This document shows positions 1-7,191 of a stretch of 14,789 nucleotides of DNA, piece by piece. The stretch is taken from the NCBI GenBank assembly GCA_023423995.1, contig JAFAEL010000255.1, positions 1 through 14,789 of the forward strand, read 5' to 3'. The notes under the pieces were generated by a model. The model saw only the letters and a program-made list of their open reading frames with translations. It was not told the origin of the DNA and made no database searches. A program made the position numbers and the translations under genes. The DNA is from Pseudomonadota bacterium. Its GTDB lineage: Bacteria > Pseudomonadota > Alphaproteobacteria > Rhizobiales > Beijerinckiaceae. Numbering within the stretch: position 1 is the stretch's first letter; each line of letters opens with the position of its first letter.

Positions 1-22
1 CCAGTAGCCCCTGCCCGCGCCG

Positions 23-42
23 GCGCGGCGGCAATGCCGCGC
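23..42. other. GC-rich inverted repeat before the cyclase gene
   Basis: A perfect 7-bp inverted repeat (GCGCGGC at 23-29, GCCGCGC at 36-42) with a 6-base loop lies in the otherwise gene-free first 146 bases. It could be the hairpin at the end of a gene lying to the left of the window. No T-run follows, so I do not call it an intrinsic terminator. I see nothing else convincing between 43 and 146. Confidence 0.3.
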
Positions 43-146
43 GCTGGGGGATTCCGAGGCCACGCTCCGAATTCCCATCCAGCGCCAAGGACCCAAGCCG
101 GGCTTCCGGCATTTCTGTGGGCACGAAATCCCGTGGCGGATTCCCC

Positions 147-1064
147 ATGTCCATCGAAGCGCCTCCACTCGAACGCAAGCTCGTCGCCATCCTGGCCGCC
201 GACGTGGAGGGCTACAGCCGCCTGATGCACCTCGACGAGGAGGCGACGCTCGAAACCCTGACGGCTCATCGCCACTTCATCGACGATCTCATCGCGGTCG
301 CCGGGGGCCACATCACGAGCACGGCGGGCGACAGCGTGCTCGCCGAGTTCGCGAGCGTCGTCGAGGCCGTCATCTGCGCGGTCGAGATCCAGCGCTCGCT
401 CCGGGCCGCCAACGACCTGCTTCCCGCCGAGCGTCAGATGCATTTCCGCGTGGGCATCAATGTCGGCGACGTCATGGTGAAGGATGGCGGCATCTTCGGG
501 GACGGCGTGAACGTCGCCGCTCGGGTCGAGACGCTTGCCCCGCCGGGCGGCATCTGCGTGACGCGGGGCGTCCGCGACCACGTCCGGGACCGCCTGCCCT
601 ACCGCTTCGAGGACCTGGGCGATCATTCGGTCAAGAACATCGCCCGCCCGGTTCACGTCTATCGGCTCTGCTTCGATGAAGCCGCCGAGAGCGTTGCCGA
701 GCCTTCGTCCGGCATCACTCTGGAGGACACGCCGCCCCCGCCCGTCGCGCCGGAGGAGGTGGAGCTTGCCTTCTGGAAATCGGTCGAGACGGGCGGGTCG
801 CGCGAGGAATACGAGGCCTATCTGGAGCGCTACCCGGATGGGGCTTTCTCCGTTCTCGCACGCGCCAGGCTGGACGGCGGCACCCTGCCTTCGGCCGCGA
901 CCCCGCAGGACCGCAGCGTCGAACTCGCCTTCTGGGATGCCGTGAAGGACAGCGAGGAGCCGGAGATGTTCCGGGCCTATCTCGACAAGTACCCGGATGG
1001 GGAATTCAGCAGCCTTGCCGAGATCAAGCTGCGGACGCTGGGCGCGACGGGACCCGATGACTGA
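147..1064 (+). CDS. Class III adenylate/guanylate cyclase with C-terminal 38-residue repeats
   Basis: A 305-residue, apparently soluble nucleotide cyclase expected to make cAMP (or cGMP) from the nucleoside triphosphate. The cyclase domain spans about residues 10-180. Candidate metal-binding aspartates are D19 (in AADVEGYS) and D62 (in TAGDS), and the transition-state pair N122 and R126 sits in GDGVNVAARVE. The lysine often found just before the second metal site (KxxGD) is serine here (S58), so substrate preference cannot be read from it. After a Pro-rich linker come two homologous repeats at residues 205-242 and 258-295, each starting VELAFW and containing YPDG. They resemble short repeats seen in rhizobial cyclase and caspase-like proteins and probably bind a partner. 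I chose ATG 147 because the protein then begins a few residues before the conserved ERKLVAILAADV. A GTG at 117 would add 10 unremarkable residues. No membrane or receiver domain is visible. Confidence 0.88.
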   Translation: MSIEAPPLERKLVAILAADVEGYSRLMHLDEEATLETLTAHRHFIDDLIAVAGGHITSTAGDSVLAEFASVVEAVICAVEIQRSLRAANDLLPAERQMHFRVGINVGDVMVKDGGIFGDGVNVAARVETLAPPGGICVTRGVRDHVRDRLPYRFEDLGDHSVKNIARPVHVYRLCFDEAAESVAEPSSGITLEDTPPPPVAPEEVELAFWKSVETGGSREEYEAYLERYPDGAFSVLARARLDGGTLPSAATPQDRSVELAFWDAVKDSEEPEMFRAYLDKYPDGEFSSLAEIKLRTLGATGPDD

Positions 1065-1091
1065 CCGCCGCTGGGTCGCTTCTGCCTGAAC

Positions 1092-1120
1092 TTGCGTTCC
1101 GGCAACCGAATCCGCATATG
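1092..1120 (+). promoter_or_regulatory. Sigma70-type promoter of the SRP RNA gene
   Basis: A TTGCGT box (1092-1097) and a CATATG box (1115-1120) are separated by 17 bases. In the alphaproteobacterial form (CTTGAC-N17-CTATAT) this reads CTTGCG...GCATAT. Counting seven bases past the -10 box gives a start at 1127, exactly the first base of the closing stem of the SRP RNA. That agreement is the main support. Confidence 0.6.
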
Positions 1121-1126
1121 AGCCGC

Positions 1127-1220
1127 GGGAGGTTGGCGGGGGACGTTTCACTCGCCAACCGGGTCAGGTCCGGAAGGAAGCAGCCCTAACGAGACCGAGC
1201 GGGTCTCTGTCCAGCCTCCC
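1127..1220 (+). ncRNA. ffs: Small signal recognition particle RNA (4.5S, bacterial small type)
   Basis: The RNA component of the signal recognition particle, which binds the Ffh protein and targets nascent membrane proteins. The conserved apical hairpin starts at 1161 (GGGTCAGGTC) and carries the GGAA tetraloop at 1172-1175 closed by C1171-G1176. The asymmetric internal loop strand (AGCAGCC, about 1179-1185) follows it. The two ends pair over ten bases: 1127-1136 with 1211-1220, with one G-U pair. The length of about 94 nt is normal for the Gram-negative type without an Alu domain. A T-run at 1237-1240 a little downstream may mark termination. The exact 3' end is not certain. It stands alone between the cyclase gene and dnaX. 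Confidence 0.95.
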
Positions 1221-1289
1221 ACCCTGCGCCGCCCTCTTTTGACGGCCCGGCGAGTTGCAGCGGGCCCCGGCCCGGCGCAGAAACGCTTC

Positions 1290-3092
1290 ATGACCGACAA
1301 CCTGGGCAGCGAGACCGCGATCGACAGGCCGGCGGCGGACGAGCCGAGCTTCCTCGGCCTGGCCGGGGTGCCGGACGCCCCGACGCCCTATCGCGTCCTT
1401 GCCCGCAAATACCGGCCGCAGACCTTTGCCGACCTGATCGGCCAGGAGGCGATGGTCCGGACCGTCTCCAACGCCTTCTCGACGAACCGCATTCCGCAAG
1501 CCTGGATGCTGACCGGCGTGCGCGGGGTCGGGAAGACGACGACGGCCCGAATCCTGGCCCGCGCCCTGAACTACGAGATCCCCGGCAAGGTCAGCGCGCC
1601 GACGATCGAGATGCCGGAACTCGGCACGCATTGCCGCGCCATCATGGAGTCGCGGCATATCGACGTGCTCGAGATGGACGCCGCTTCCCATACGGGCGTC
1701 GAGAACATCCGCCAGATCACGGATGCGGTGCGCTACGCCCCGGCGCAGGCGCGCTACAAGGTCTACATCATCGACGAAGTGCACATGCTGTCGACGGCGG
1801 CATTCAACGCCTTCCTGAAGACCCTGGAAGAGCCGCCGCCGCACGCCAAGTTCGTCTTCGCCACGACCGAGATCCGCAAGGTCCCGGTCACGATCCTGTC
1901 CCGCTGCCAGCGTTTCGACCTGCGGCGCGTCGATTCCGCGACGCTCGTCGCGCATCTGGAGCGGATCTGCCGGGCCGAGGATGTCTCGGCGGAGCCAGAC
2001 GCGCTCGCCACGATCGCGCGCGCGGCCGAGGGCTCGGTGCGCGATTCGCTGTCGCTGCTCGACCAGGCGGTGGCGCACGGGGCCGGCGTGATCACGGCCG
2101 AGGCCGTGCGCGACATGCTGGGCCTCGCGGACCGCACGCAGGTCATCGACCTCTTCGAGGCCGTGATGCGGGGCGATGTCCCGCAGACCTTCGCGATCCT
2201 GCGCCAGGGCTGGGAAGGCGGCGCGGACCCGGCGCAGATCATCGCGGATCTCGCCACCTTCACGCATCTCGTGACCCGGATGAAGCTCGCGCCGGATGCC
2301 GCCAAGGATCCGGCCCTGACCGAGGCGGAGCGCATCCGCGGCTCCGACTTCGCGAAGGCACTCTCCGTCCGCACCCTGTCCCGCGCCTGGCAGATCCTGT
2401 CGAAAGCCGCGCCGGAGGTGGGCGCGTCCCAGCGCCCGCTGGCGGCAGCCGAGATGGCGCTCGTGCGCCTCGCCTATGCGGCCGACCTGCCGACCCCGGA
2501 CGAGGCGCTGCGGCAGCTGCAATCCGGCCAGCCGCTCTCGATCCCGCAATCCTCGCCGTCGCCCCAGCCGATCGGCAATGGCGGGGGAGGCGGGGGCGGG
2601 AGCGCCGCGCTTGCCGTCGCGCCCCGCGCCCTCCCGATGGGCCGCCCGGAGCCGGAAGGCGTCACCCTGCGCCGCTTCGAAGACGTGGTGGCGATGGCCG
2701 GGGAGAAGCGCGAGATCGGCCTGAAGGCGGCGCTGGAGCACGACGTCCGCCTGGTCGCATTCGAGGAAGGCCGGATCGAGGTCTCGCTGGTCGAGAACGC
2801 CTCCCCGACCCTGCCGCACGAGCTCGGCCGCGTGCTCCTGGCCTGGACGGGCAAGCGCTGGGTGATCACCGTCTCGTCCGCGCCCGGCGGGCCGACCATC
2901 GCCGAGCAGCGCCAGGAGCGCGAGCGCGAGCGGCGGCTCGACGCGGCCTCCCATCCCCTGGTCCAGGCCGTGCTGAACACCTTCCCCGGCGCGCAGATCG
3001 TGGACGTGCGCGACCGCGCGCCTCCGCCTGAAATCGAGGCGGCGGAGGAAGCCGCGCCCCCGGCCGAAGAGCCCGATACAGACGATCTCTGA
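1290..3092 (+). CDS. dnaX: DNA polymerase III subunit tau (clamp-loader ATPase)
   Basis: A 600-residue clamp-loader ATPase that loads the beta clamp and couples leading- and lagging-strand polymerases. The AAA+ region runs to about residue 250. It has Walker A GVRGVGKTTT at 76-85, the Walker B acidic box DEVH at 162-165, a sensor-type FATTE stretch and the SRC arginine-finger motif near 204-206. Domain III follows to about 390. A run of seven glycines at 431-437 then forms a flexible linker to the tau-specific C-terminal part (to 600), which ends in an acidic tail. The usual four-cysteine zinc cluster after Walker A is degenerate: only C115 (in ELGTHCR) remains. ATG 1290 was chosen over an upstream TTG at 1239 because the latter abuts the SRP RNA's T-run and lacks a ribosome-binding site. 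It is followed closely by ybaB and recR, a classic operon. Confidence 0.95.
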   Translation: MTDNLGSETAIDRPAADEPSFLGLAGVPDAPTPYRVLARKYRPQTFADLIGQEAMVRTVSNAFSTNRIPQAWMLTGVRGVGKTTTARILARALNYEIPGKVSAPTIEMPELGTHCRAIMESRHIDVLEMDAASHTGVENIRQITDAVRYAPAQARYKVYIIDEVHMLSTAAFNAFLKTLEEPPPHAKFVFATTEIRKVPVTILSRCQRFDLRRVDSATLVAHLERICRAEDVSAEPDALATIARAAEGSVRDSLSLLDQAVAHGAGVITAEAVRDMLGLADRTQVIDLFEAVMRGDVPQTFAILRQGWEGGADPAQIIADLATFTHLVTRMKLAPDAAKDPALTEAERIRGSDFAKALSVRTLSRAWQILSKAAPEVGASQRPLAAAEMALVRLAYAADLPTPDEALRQLQSGQPLSIPQSSPSPQPIGNGGGGGGGSAALAVAPRALPMGRPEPEGVTLRRFEDVVAMAGEKREIGLKAALEHDVRLVAFEEGRIEVSLVENASPTLPHELGRVLLAWTGKRWVITVSSAPGGPTIAEQRQERERERRLDAASHPLVQAVLNTFPGAQIVDVRDRAPPPEIEAAEEAAPPAEEPDTDDL

Positions 3093-3104
3093 GGAGTTTC
3101 CCCG

Positions 3105-3425
3105 ATGAAAGACATCATGGGCCTGATGAAGCAGGCGCAGGGCCTGCAGCAGAAGATGGCCGACATGCAGGCCGAACTCGAGACGCTCGAGGTGGAGGGC
3201 ACCTCGGGCGGCGGCGTCGTGAAGGTCGTCGCTACCGCCAAGGGCAACGTGAAGACCGTTTCGATCGACCCGTCCCTGATGGTGCCGGACGAGAAGGAGG
3301 TGCTCGAGGACCTCATCATCGCCGCCCTGAACGATGCCCGCGGCCGCGGCGAGCGCCTCATGCAGGAGCGCATGGCCGATCTCACCAAGGGCCTGCCGAT
3401 CCCGCCCGGCCTGAAGCTGTTCTGA
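3105..3425 (+). CDS. ybaB: YbaB/EbfC family nucleoid-associated protein
   Basis: A small 106-residue DNA-binding protein of the YbaB/EbfC family, which forms dimers that bind duplex DNA and is usually encoded between dnaX and recR, as here. The N-terminal 30 residues form a charged helix rich in Met and Gln (MKQAQGLQQKMADMQ). The conserved core is the GGGVVKVVATAKGNVKTVSIDP strand region, broken here only to show its key residues: the GGG turn near residue 36 and the SIDPSL motif near 55. The C-terminal half is helical. The length matches the family. A clear ribosome-binding site (GAGGAG) lies just before the ATG, 12 bases after the dnaX stop. Its precise cellular role in this lineage is not settled. 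Confidence 0.93.
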   Translation: MKDIMGLMKQAQGLQQKMADMQAELETLEVEGTSGGGVVKVVATAKGNVKTVSIDPSLMVPDEKEVLEDLIIAALNDARGRGERLMQERMADLTKGLPIPPGLKLF

Positions 3426-3431
3426 GGATCC

Positions 3432-4037
3432 ATGGCCCAGGCCGTCGCCGGGCCCGAGATCGAGCGGCTGATCCAGCTCCTGGCGCGCCTGCCGGGGCTC
3501 GGCCCCCGCTCGGCCAGACGGGCCGCCCTCCACCTCATCGCCAAGCGCGAGCAGCTCCTCGGGCCGCTCGCGGACGCGATGCGGGTGGCGAATGAGCGCA
3601 TCGTGACCTGCACGAGCTGCGGCAGCGTGGACACGGGCGATCCCTGCACGATCTGCCGCGACCCGGGTCGGGATGCCTCGATCATCGTGGTGGTGGAGGG
3701 CGTCTCGGATCTCTGGGCGCTCGAACGCGCCGGCGCGATCCGGGCGAAGTACCATGTGCTGGGCGGCGTGCTGTCTGCGCTGGACGGGGTCCGGCCCGAG
3801 CACCTGAACGTCGACACGCTGGTGAAGCGGGCCGCGGAGCCGGGCGTCTCGGAGATCATCCTGGCCCTGAACGCGACCGTCGACGGCCAGACGACCGCCC
3901 ATTACCTGACCGACCTCGTCGGCCACCTGCCGGTCCGCGTGACGCGGCTGGCGCATGGCGTGCCGGTCGGCGGCGAGCTGGATTATCTCGACGAAGGCAC
4001 GCTCTCCGCAGCGCTGAGGCAGCGCACGGCGTTCTGA
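3432..4037 (+). CDS. recR: Recombination mediator protein RecR
   Basis: A 201-residue DNA repair protein that acts with RecO (and RecF) to load RecA onto single-stranded DNA at gaps. The N-terminal helix-hairpin-helix motif ([14 protein letters not shown], residues ~17-30) binds DNA. A zinc finger uses C60, C63, C72 and C75. The Toprim domain follows, with EGVSD at 89-93, and the conserved C-terminal region contains [16 protein letters not shown]. The length is that of typical RecR. It starts six bases after the ybaB stop, and the GAGGA ribosome-binding site overlaps that stop, so it is almost surely co-transcribed with dnaX and ybaB. Confidence 0.96.
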   Translation: MAQAVAGPEIERLIQLLARLPGLGPRSARRAALHLIAKREQLLGPLADAMRVANERIVTCTSCGSVDTGDPCTICRDPGRDASIIVVVEGVSDLWALERAGAIRAKYHVLGGVLSALDGVRPEHLNVDTLVKRAAEPGVSEIILALNATVDGQTTAHYLTDLVGHLPVRVTRLAHGVPVGGELDYLDEGTLSAALRQRTAF

Positions 4038-4044
4038 GGCTGCA

Positions 4045-4080
4045 CTACGTTTAGAGCCGGAGCGTGCTATATTCCGGGCA
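4045..4080 (+). promoter_or_regulatory. Candidate leaderless promoter of the gene pair at 4080
   Basis: A strong alphaproteobacterial-type -10 element, CTATATT (4067-4073), ends so that the predicted start (+7 from the hexamer TATATT, 4068-4073) is base 4080, the A of the downstream ATG. No Shine-Dalgarno sequence could fit before that ATG. The -35 region (around 4045-4050) is poor, so the box is supported mainly by the -10 element and its position. Confidence 0.4.
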
Positions 4081-4625
4081 TGCTGGATTCCGCGCTGATC
4101 GACGCGATGGATCACGCCCTGGCCTTTCGGCCGCCGGTCGTGACCCGGAACATGGTCGATGTCCGTGCCAAGATCGCCGAGCTTCTATCCTCCTCCCGCG
4201 AGCAGATCGCAGCAGCGAATGCTGAGCTCGACCTCTGGATCGAAAGAGGCGAGCGGGTGCGGGCGGATCTTCGGCAGCGGCTGAGCCAGGGCGATGTCGA
4301 CCAGAGGGACCTGGACGCCCTCGCCCAGATCAGCGATGCCGTGGATCGGCGGGTTGCCGAGGACGAAAAGGCCTATCGGCGCCTGGCAGAGGCCTTTGCC
4401 CGTCAAGTCGAGGATGCCGAGAACATCTCGGCGGAGGTCGAAGCCGCAACCAGGGAGGTAGCTGCCGGAACACTCCGTGTGTTCGCCAGGGAAGCTCTGG
4501 AGCGGGCCGAACTCGGGATGTTCCTTCGTGCTCTGCGGGCCGAGCATGATCCGGCGGCGCAAGAAGGACCGGTCTTCGACGACCCGGACGCGCTCAGCCG
4601 CTATCTGGAATCGGCCACCCACTAG
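4080..4625 (+). CDS. Helical protein of unknown family; candidate antitoxin or partner of the downstream RelE-like protein
   Basis: A 181-residue protein whose family I do not recognise. It is predicted to be almost wholly alpha-helical and highly charged, with long amphipathic segments (about residues 25-155) rich in Glu, Arg, Ala and Leu that could form coiled coils. The C-terminal tail is acidic and less regular, ending in DALSRYLESATH. No signal peptide, membrane helix or obvious helix-turn-helix or ribbon-helix-helix is visible. Its TAG stop is one base from the ATG of the next gene, so the two are probably translationally coupled. That arrangement and the RelE/ParE-like neighbour suggest an antitoxin or regulatory partner. 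Codons such as CTA, AGA, AGG and GTA, rare in the flanking housekeeping genes, occur here, hinting at acquisition or low expression. The ATG at 4080 is favoured by its fit to the -10 box. A Met at residue 10 is an alternative. Confidence 0.72.
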   Translation: MLDSALIDAMDHALAFRPPVVTRNMVDVRAKIAELLSSSREQIAAANAELDLWIERGERVRADLRQRLSQGDVDQRDLDALAQISDAVDRRVAEDEKAYRRLAEAFARQVEDAENISAEVEAATREVAAGTLRVFAREALERAELGMFLRALRAEHDPAAQEGPVFDDPDALSRYLESATH

Positions 4626-4626
4626 C

Positions 4627-4923
4627 ATGGTGCGGATACGCATTCCGCCCGCCTTCCTCAAAGCCCTCCGAAGCCTTTCAGAGCCGCGCAGGAAACGTGC
4701 GATCGGTCGCCTCCATCTGTTCCAGGCCCGGCCGAACGACCCTACTCTCCGCCTGAGACCATTCCGGGCCGTCCCGGGCTTTTTCCTCATCGACCTGCCC
4801 AGGGGAGACCGGATTCTCCTCCGCAAAGAGGGTTCCGACACTTACGCCGCCATCGACGTCGGTGGGCATGAGCTGTACCCGGAATGGGAGCGGCTGCGGG
4901 ACGACGGCGGCTCCGACGTTTGA
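4627..4923 (+). CDS. RelE/ParE-like small protein, candidate toxin
   Basis: A basic 98-residue protein that resembles the RelE/ParE toxin fold in layout. It has an N-terminal helical part ([20 protein letters not shown], residues ~10-29), a 'proline, leucine-rich strand' part ([17 protein letters not shown], ~41-57), a central strand DRILLRKEG, and a C-terminal [14 protein letters not shown] block. The last block recalls the VGTHDxYRxW ending of some RelE-family members. In those families the protein cleaves mRNA at the ribosome or inhibits gyrase; I cannot say which, if either, applies here. It begins one base after the stop of the upstream gene (TAGCATG) with no good ribosome-binding site, consistent with translational coupling. 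The upstream position of the partner is the standard antitoxin-toxin order. The family assignment is by pattern only and should be treated as moderate. Confidence 0.7.
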   Translation: MVRIRIPPAFLKALRSLSEPRRKRAIGRLHLFQARPNDPTLRLRPFRAVPGFFLIDLPRGDRILLRKEGSDTYAAIDVGGHELYPEWERLRDDGGSDV

Positions 4924-4954
4924 CCCCTCTCCAGCCACGCCCTATCTGCCCAGC
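4920..4954 (+). promoter_or_regulatory. Sigma70-type promoter giving a predicted leaderless def mRNA
   Basis: TTGACC (4920-4925) and TATCTG (4943-4948) are separated by exactly 17 bases. In alphaproteobacterial form this is TTGAC...CTATCT, a good match to TTGAC-N17-CTATAT. The predicted start is 4955, the A of the def ATG, and there is no Shine-Dalgarno sequence ahead of that ATG. The -35 box overlaps the TGA stop of the preceding gene (4921-4923), so def would be expressed independently of the upstream pair. Confidence 0.55.
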
Positions 4955-5476
4955 ATGGCCATCCGCCCTCTCGTCATTCTGCCCGACCGCAAGCTGCGCC
5001 TCGTGTCCGATCCCGTCGGGCCGATCACGGAGGACGTGAAGACGCTCGCCGTCGACATGCTGGAAACCATGTACGACGCGCCCGGGATCGGGCTCGCGGC
5101 GATCCAGATCGGCGTGCCGAAGCGGCTGGTCGTGATCGACCTCGGCAAGAATCCCGAGGAGCGGAGCCCGATGGTGCTCGTCGATCCCGAGATTACCTGG
5201 ACGTCTGAGGAGAAGCGGGTCCACGAGGAAGGCTGCCTGTCGATCCCCGAATATTACGAGGAGGTCGAGCGGCCCGACCGGATCCGCGTGCGCTACCGCG
5301 ACCTCGACAACGAGATCGTGGAGACGGAGGCGGACGGCATCCTGGCGACCTGCATCCAGCACGAGGTGGATCACCTCAATGGCGTCCTGTTCGTGGACTA
5401 CCTGTCGCGCCTGAAGCGCTCGCGGGTCCTGAAGAAGTTCGAGAAGGCGGCGAAGCGCGAATCCGAGGACGCATGA
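4955..5476 (+). CDS. def: Peptide deformylase
   Basis: A 173-residue metalloenzyme that removes the formyl group from the N-terminal methionine of new proteins as they leave the ribosome. All three family motifs are present. Motif I is [10 protein letters not shown] (residues 44-53, with the catalytic Gln). Motif II is EGCLSIP, with metal ligand C94. Motif III is QHEVDH, with H136, the catalytic E137 and H140. The Ile in AAIQ, where many bacteria have Pro or Thr, is common in alphaproteobacteria. The length is standard, with a short charged C-terminal helix ([14 protein letters not shown]). ATG 4955 is chosen because the conserved start ([10 protein letters not shown]) follows it. An upstream in-frame extension would run back through the preceding gene. 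Its stop overlaps the fmt start in ATGA, so formyl removal and formyl addition are coupled. Confidence 0.97.
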   Translation: MAIRPLVILPDRKLRLVSDPVGPITEDVKTLAVDMLETMYDAPGIGLAAIQIGVPKRLVVIDLGKNPEERSPMVLVDPEITWTSEEKRVHEEGCLSIPEYYEEVERPDRIRVRYRDLDNEIVETEADGILATCIQHEVDHLNGVLFVDYLSRLKRSRVLKKFEKAAKRESEDA

Positions 5477-6402
5477 CGCTGCGCGTCGTGTTCATGGGCA
5501 CGCCGGATTTCGCCGTGCCCACCCTGGAGACAATCGCGGCGAGGCATGAGGTCGTCGCCGTCTACACGCGCGCGCCCGCCCTGTCCGGGCGCGGCCTCAA
5601 GACCAGGCCCTCGCCCGTCCATGCGGCCGCCGAGAAGCTCGGCGTCCCGGTCGAGATCCCGGCTCGGCTGCGGGACGAGGGCGCGGCGCCGAAGCTCGCA
5701 GGCTACCGGCCCGATGTCGCGGTGGTGGTCGCCTACGGGCTGATCCTGCCGAAGCCGATCCTCGATACGCCGCGTCTCGGCTGCCTGAACCTTCACGCCT
5801 CGCTCCTGCCGCGCTGGCGCGGCGCCGCCCCGATCCAGCGCGCCGTCATGGCGGGAGATGCGGAGACGGGCGTCGCCGTCATGCGGATGGAGGAGGGGCT
5901 CGATACGGGCCCGGTGGGCGCGGTCGAGCGCCTGCCGATCGGCCCTGACCTGACGGCGGGCGAACTCCATGACGAACTCGCCCTCCGAGGCGCGGGCCTG
6001 ATGGTGGACGCGCTCGATGCGCTTGAAGCCGGGCGGCTCGCGTTCACGCCGCAGCCCGAGGAGGGCGTCACCTACGCGGCCAAGATCACCAACGAGGAGG
6101 CGCGGATCGACTGGGCGCAGCCCGCGCACCGCGTGCACGACCATGTCCGGGGCCTCTCCCCTTTTCCGGGCGCGTTCTTCGAGGCGGATCTCGGCAAGGG
6201 CCCCGAGCGCGTGAAGGTGCTGAGAACGGCGGTGGCGGAGGGCTCGGGCGAGCCCGGTATGCTGATCTCTGCCGACGGGCGCGTGGCCTGCCAGGACGGC
6301 GCGATCCGGCTTATCCAGGTCCAGCGCGCAGGACGCGGCCCGATGGCGGCCGGAGACTTCCTGCGCGGCGTGCGGCTGCAGCCGGGCATGCGGCTCGGCT
6401 GA
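5473..6402 (+). CDS. fmt: Methionyl-tRNA formyltransferase
   Basis: A 309-residue cytosolic enzyme that formylates the methionine on initiator tRNA using 10-formyltetrahydrofolate, the step whose product Def later undoes. The N-terminal Rossmann-like domain begins [12 protein letters not shown]. The catalytic triad is N106, H108 and D144, in [17 protein letters not shown] and EEGLDTGP, at the same numbers as in the E. coli enzyme. The C-terminal OB-like tRNA-binding domain occupies about residues 205-309. Full length, with no frameshift. It shares a four-base ATGA overlap with def and is followed three bases later by truA, so the three genes very likely form one operon. Confidence 0.97.
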   Translation: MTLRVVFMGTPDFAVPTLETIAARHEVVAVYTRAPALSGRGLKTRPSPVHAAAEKLGVPVEIPARLRDEGAAPKLAGYRPDVAVVVAYGLILPKPILDTPRLGCLNLHASLLPRWRGAAPIQRAVMAGDAETGVAVMRMEEGLDTGPVGAVERLPIGPDLTAGELHDELALRGAGLMVDALDALEAGRLAFTPQPEEGVTYAAKITNEEARIDWAQPAHRVHDHVRGLSPFPGAFFEADLGKGPERVKVLRTAVAEGSGEPGMLISADGRVACQDGAIRLIQVQRAGRGPMAAGDFLRGVRLQPGMRLG

Positions 6403-6405
6403 GTC

Positions 6406-7191
6406 ATGCCCCGCTACAAGCTCGTCATCGAATATGACGGCTCGCCCTTCGCCGGCTGGCAGCGGCAGGCCAATGCGCCCTCCGTTCAGCAGGCGATCGA
6501 GGAGGCGTTTCAGCGCTTCACGGGCGAGGACCTGCGCATCCAGTGTGCCGGCCGCACGGATGCCGGCGTGCATGCGACCGGGCAGGTCGCGCATGTCGAC
6601 CTGGCACGTTCCTGGCGCCCGGATACGGTGCGCGACGCCCTGAACGCGCACCTGAAGCCGCTGCCGGTCGCGATCCTCTCCGCGGCCGAGGTGCCGGCGA
6701 GCTTCAACGCCCGCATGTCTGCCGTGAAGCGGCATTATCGCTACCGCATCCTCAACCGTCGCGCTCCCGCGGCCCTGGAGCGCAATGCGGTCTGGCATGT
6801 GCCCTGGGCGTTGGACGCCGAGATCATGCATCAGGCCGCGCAGGTCCTGGTCGGGCGGCACGATTTCACGACCTTCCGGGCCTCCGAATGTCAGGCGGAT
6901 TCGCCGATTCGGACGCTCGATCGCCTCGACGTGACGCGGAATGGCGAACTCATCGCCGTCGAGGCCTCGGCCCGCTCCTTCCTGCACAGCCAAGTGCGCT
7001 CGCTGGTCGGCACGCTCGTGCAGGCCGGCAACGGCCGCTGGTCGATCGCGGATGTCAGGCGGGCCCTGGAAGCGAGGCAGCGTTCCGCCTGCGCGCCTCT
7101 CGCGCCGCCGCAGGGCCTGGCATTGACCCGGGTCGATTACCTAGCCGAGGAGGGCGCCGAACAGACCGTGGATGACGACCTGCAGGCATAG
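6406..7191 (+). CDS. truA: tRNA pseudouridine(38-40) synthase
   Basis: A 261-residue enzyme that converts uridines 38-40 in the anticodon stem-loop of several tRNAs to pseudouridine. The N-terminal strand [18 protein letters not shown] is a family signature. The catalytic aspartate is D52 in [12 protein letters not shown], and the second-half motif [19 protein letters not shown] is also typical. The length is normal. The last 16 codons and stop (7141-7191) overlap the end of the convergent membrane-protein gene. The final residues after RVDYL are low in conservation in the family, so a slightly extended tail is acceptable. It is the third gene of def-fmt-truA, spaced three bases from fmt. Confidence 0.96.
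   Translation: MPRYKLVIEYDGSPFAGWQRQANAPSVQQAIEEAFQRFTGEDLRIQCAGRTDAGVHATGQVAHVDLARSWRPDTVRDALNAHLKPLPVAILSAAEVPASFNARMSAVKRHYRYRILNRRAPAALERNAVWHVPWALDAEIMHQAAQVLVGRHDFTTFRASECQADSPIRTLDRLDVTRNGELIAVEASARSFLHSQVRSLVGTLVQAGNGRWSIADVRRALEARQRSACAPLAPPQGLALTRVDYLAEEGAEQTVDDDLQA

Noticed and set aside
117..146. GTG at 117 as the cyclase start
   Set aside because: It adds ten residues not seen at the start of this family and has no better ribosome-binding site than ATG 147.
1239..1289. TTG at 1239 as the dnaX start
   Set aside because: It sits in the T-run after the SRP RNA, has no ribosome-binding site, and adds a low-complexity Arg/Pro/Gly segment. ATG 1290 is preferable.
1164..4115. A 983-codon open frame on the minus strand opposite the SRP RNA, dnaX, ybaB and recR
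   Set aside because: It lies antisense to four certain genes. Its Arg/His/Asp-rich, motif-free translation is typical of the shadow frame of high-GC genes.
5398..6993. A 531-codon minus-strand frame opposite def, fmt and truA
   Set aside because: Same signature of a GC-rich shadow: no domain or motif, and the plus-strand genes carry all catalytic residues.
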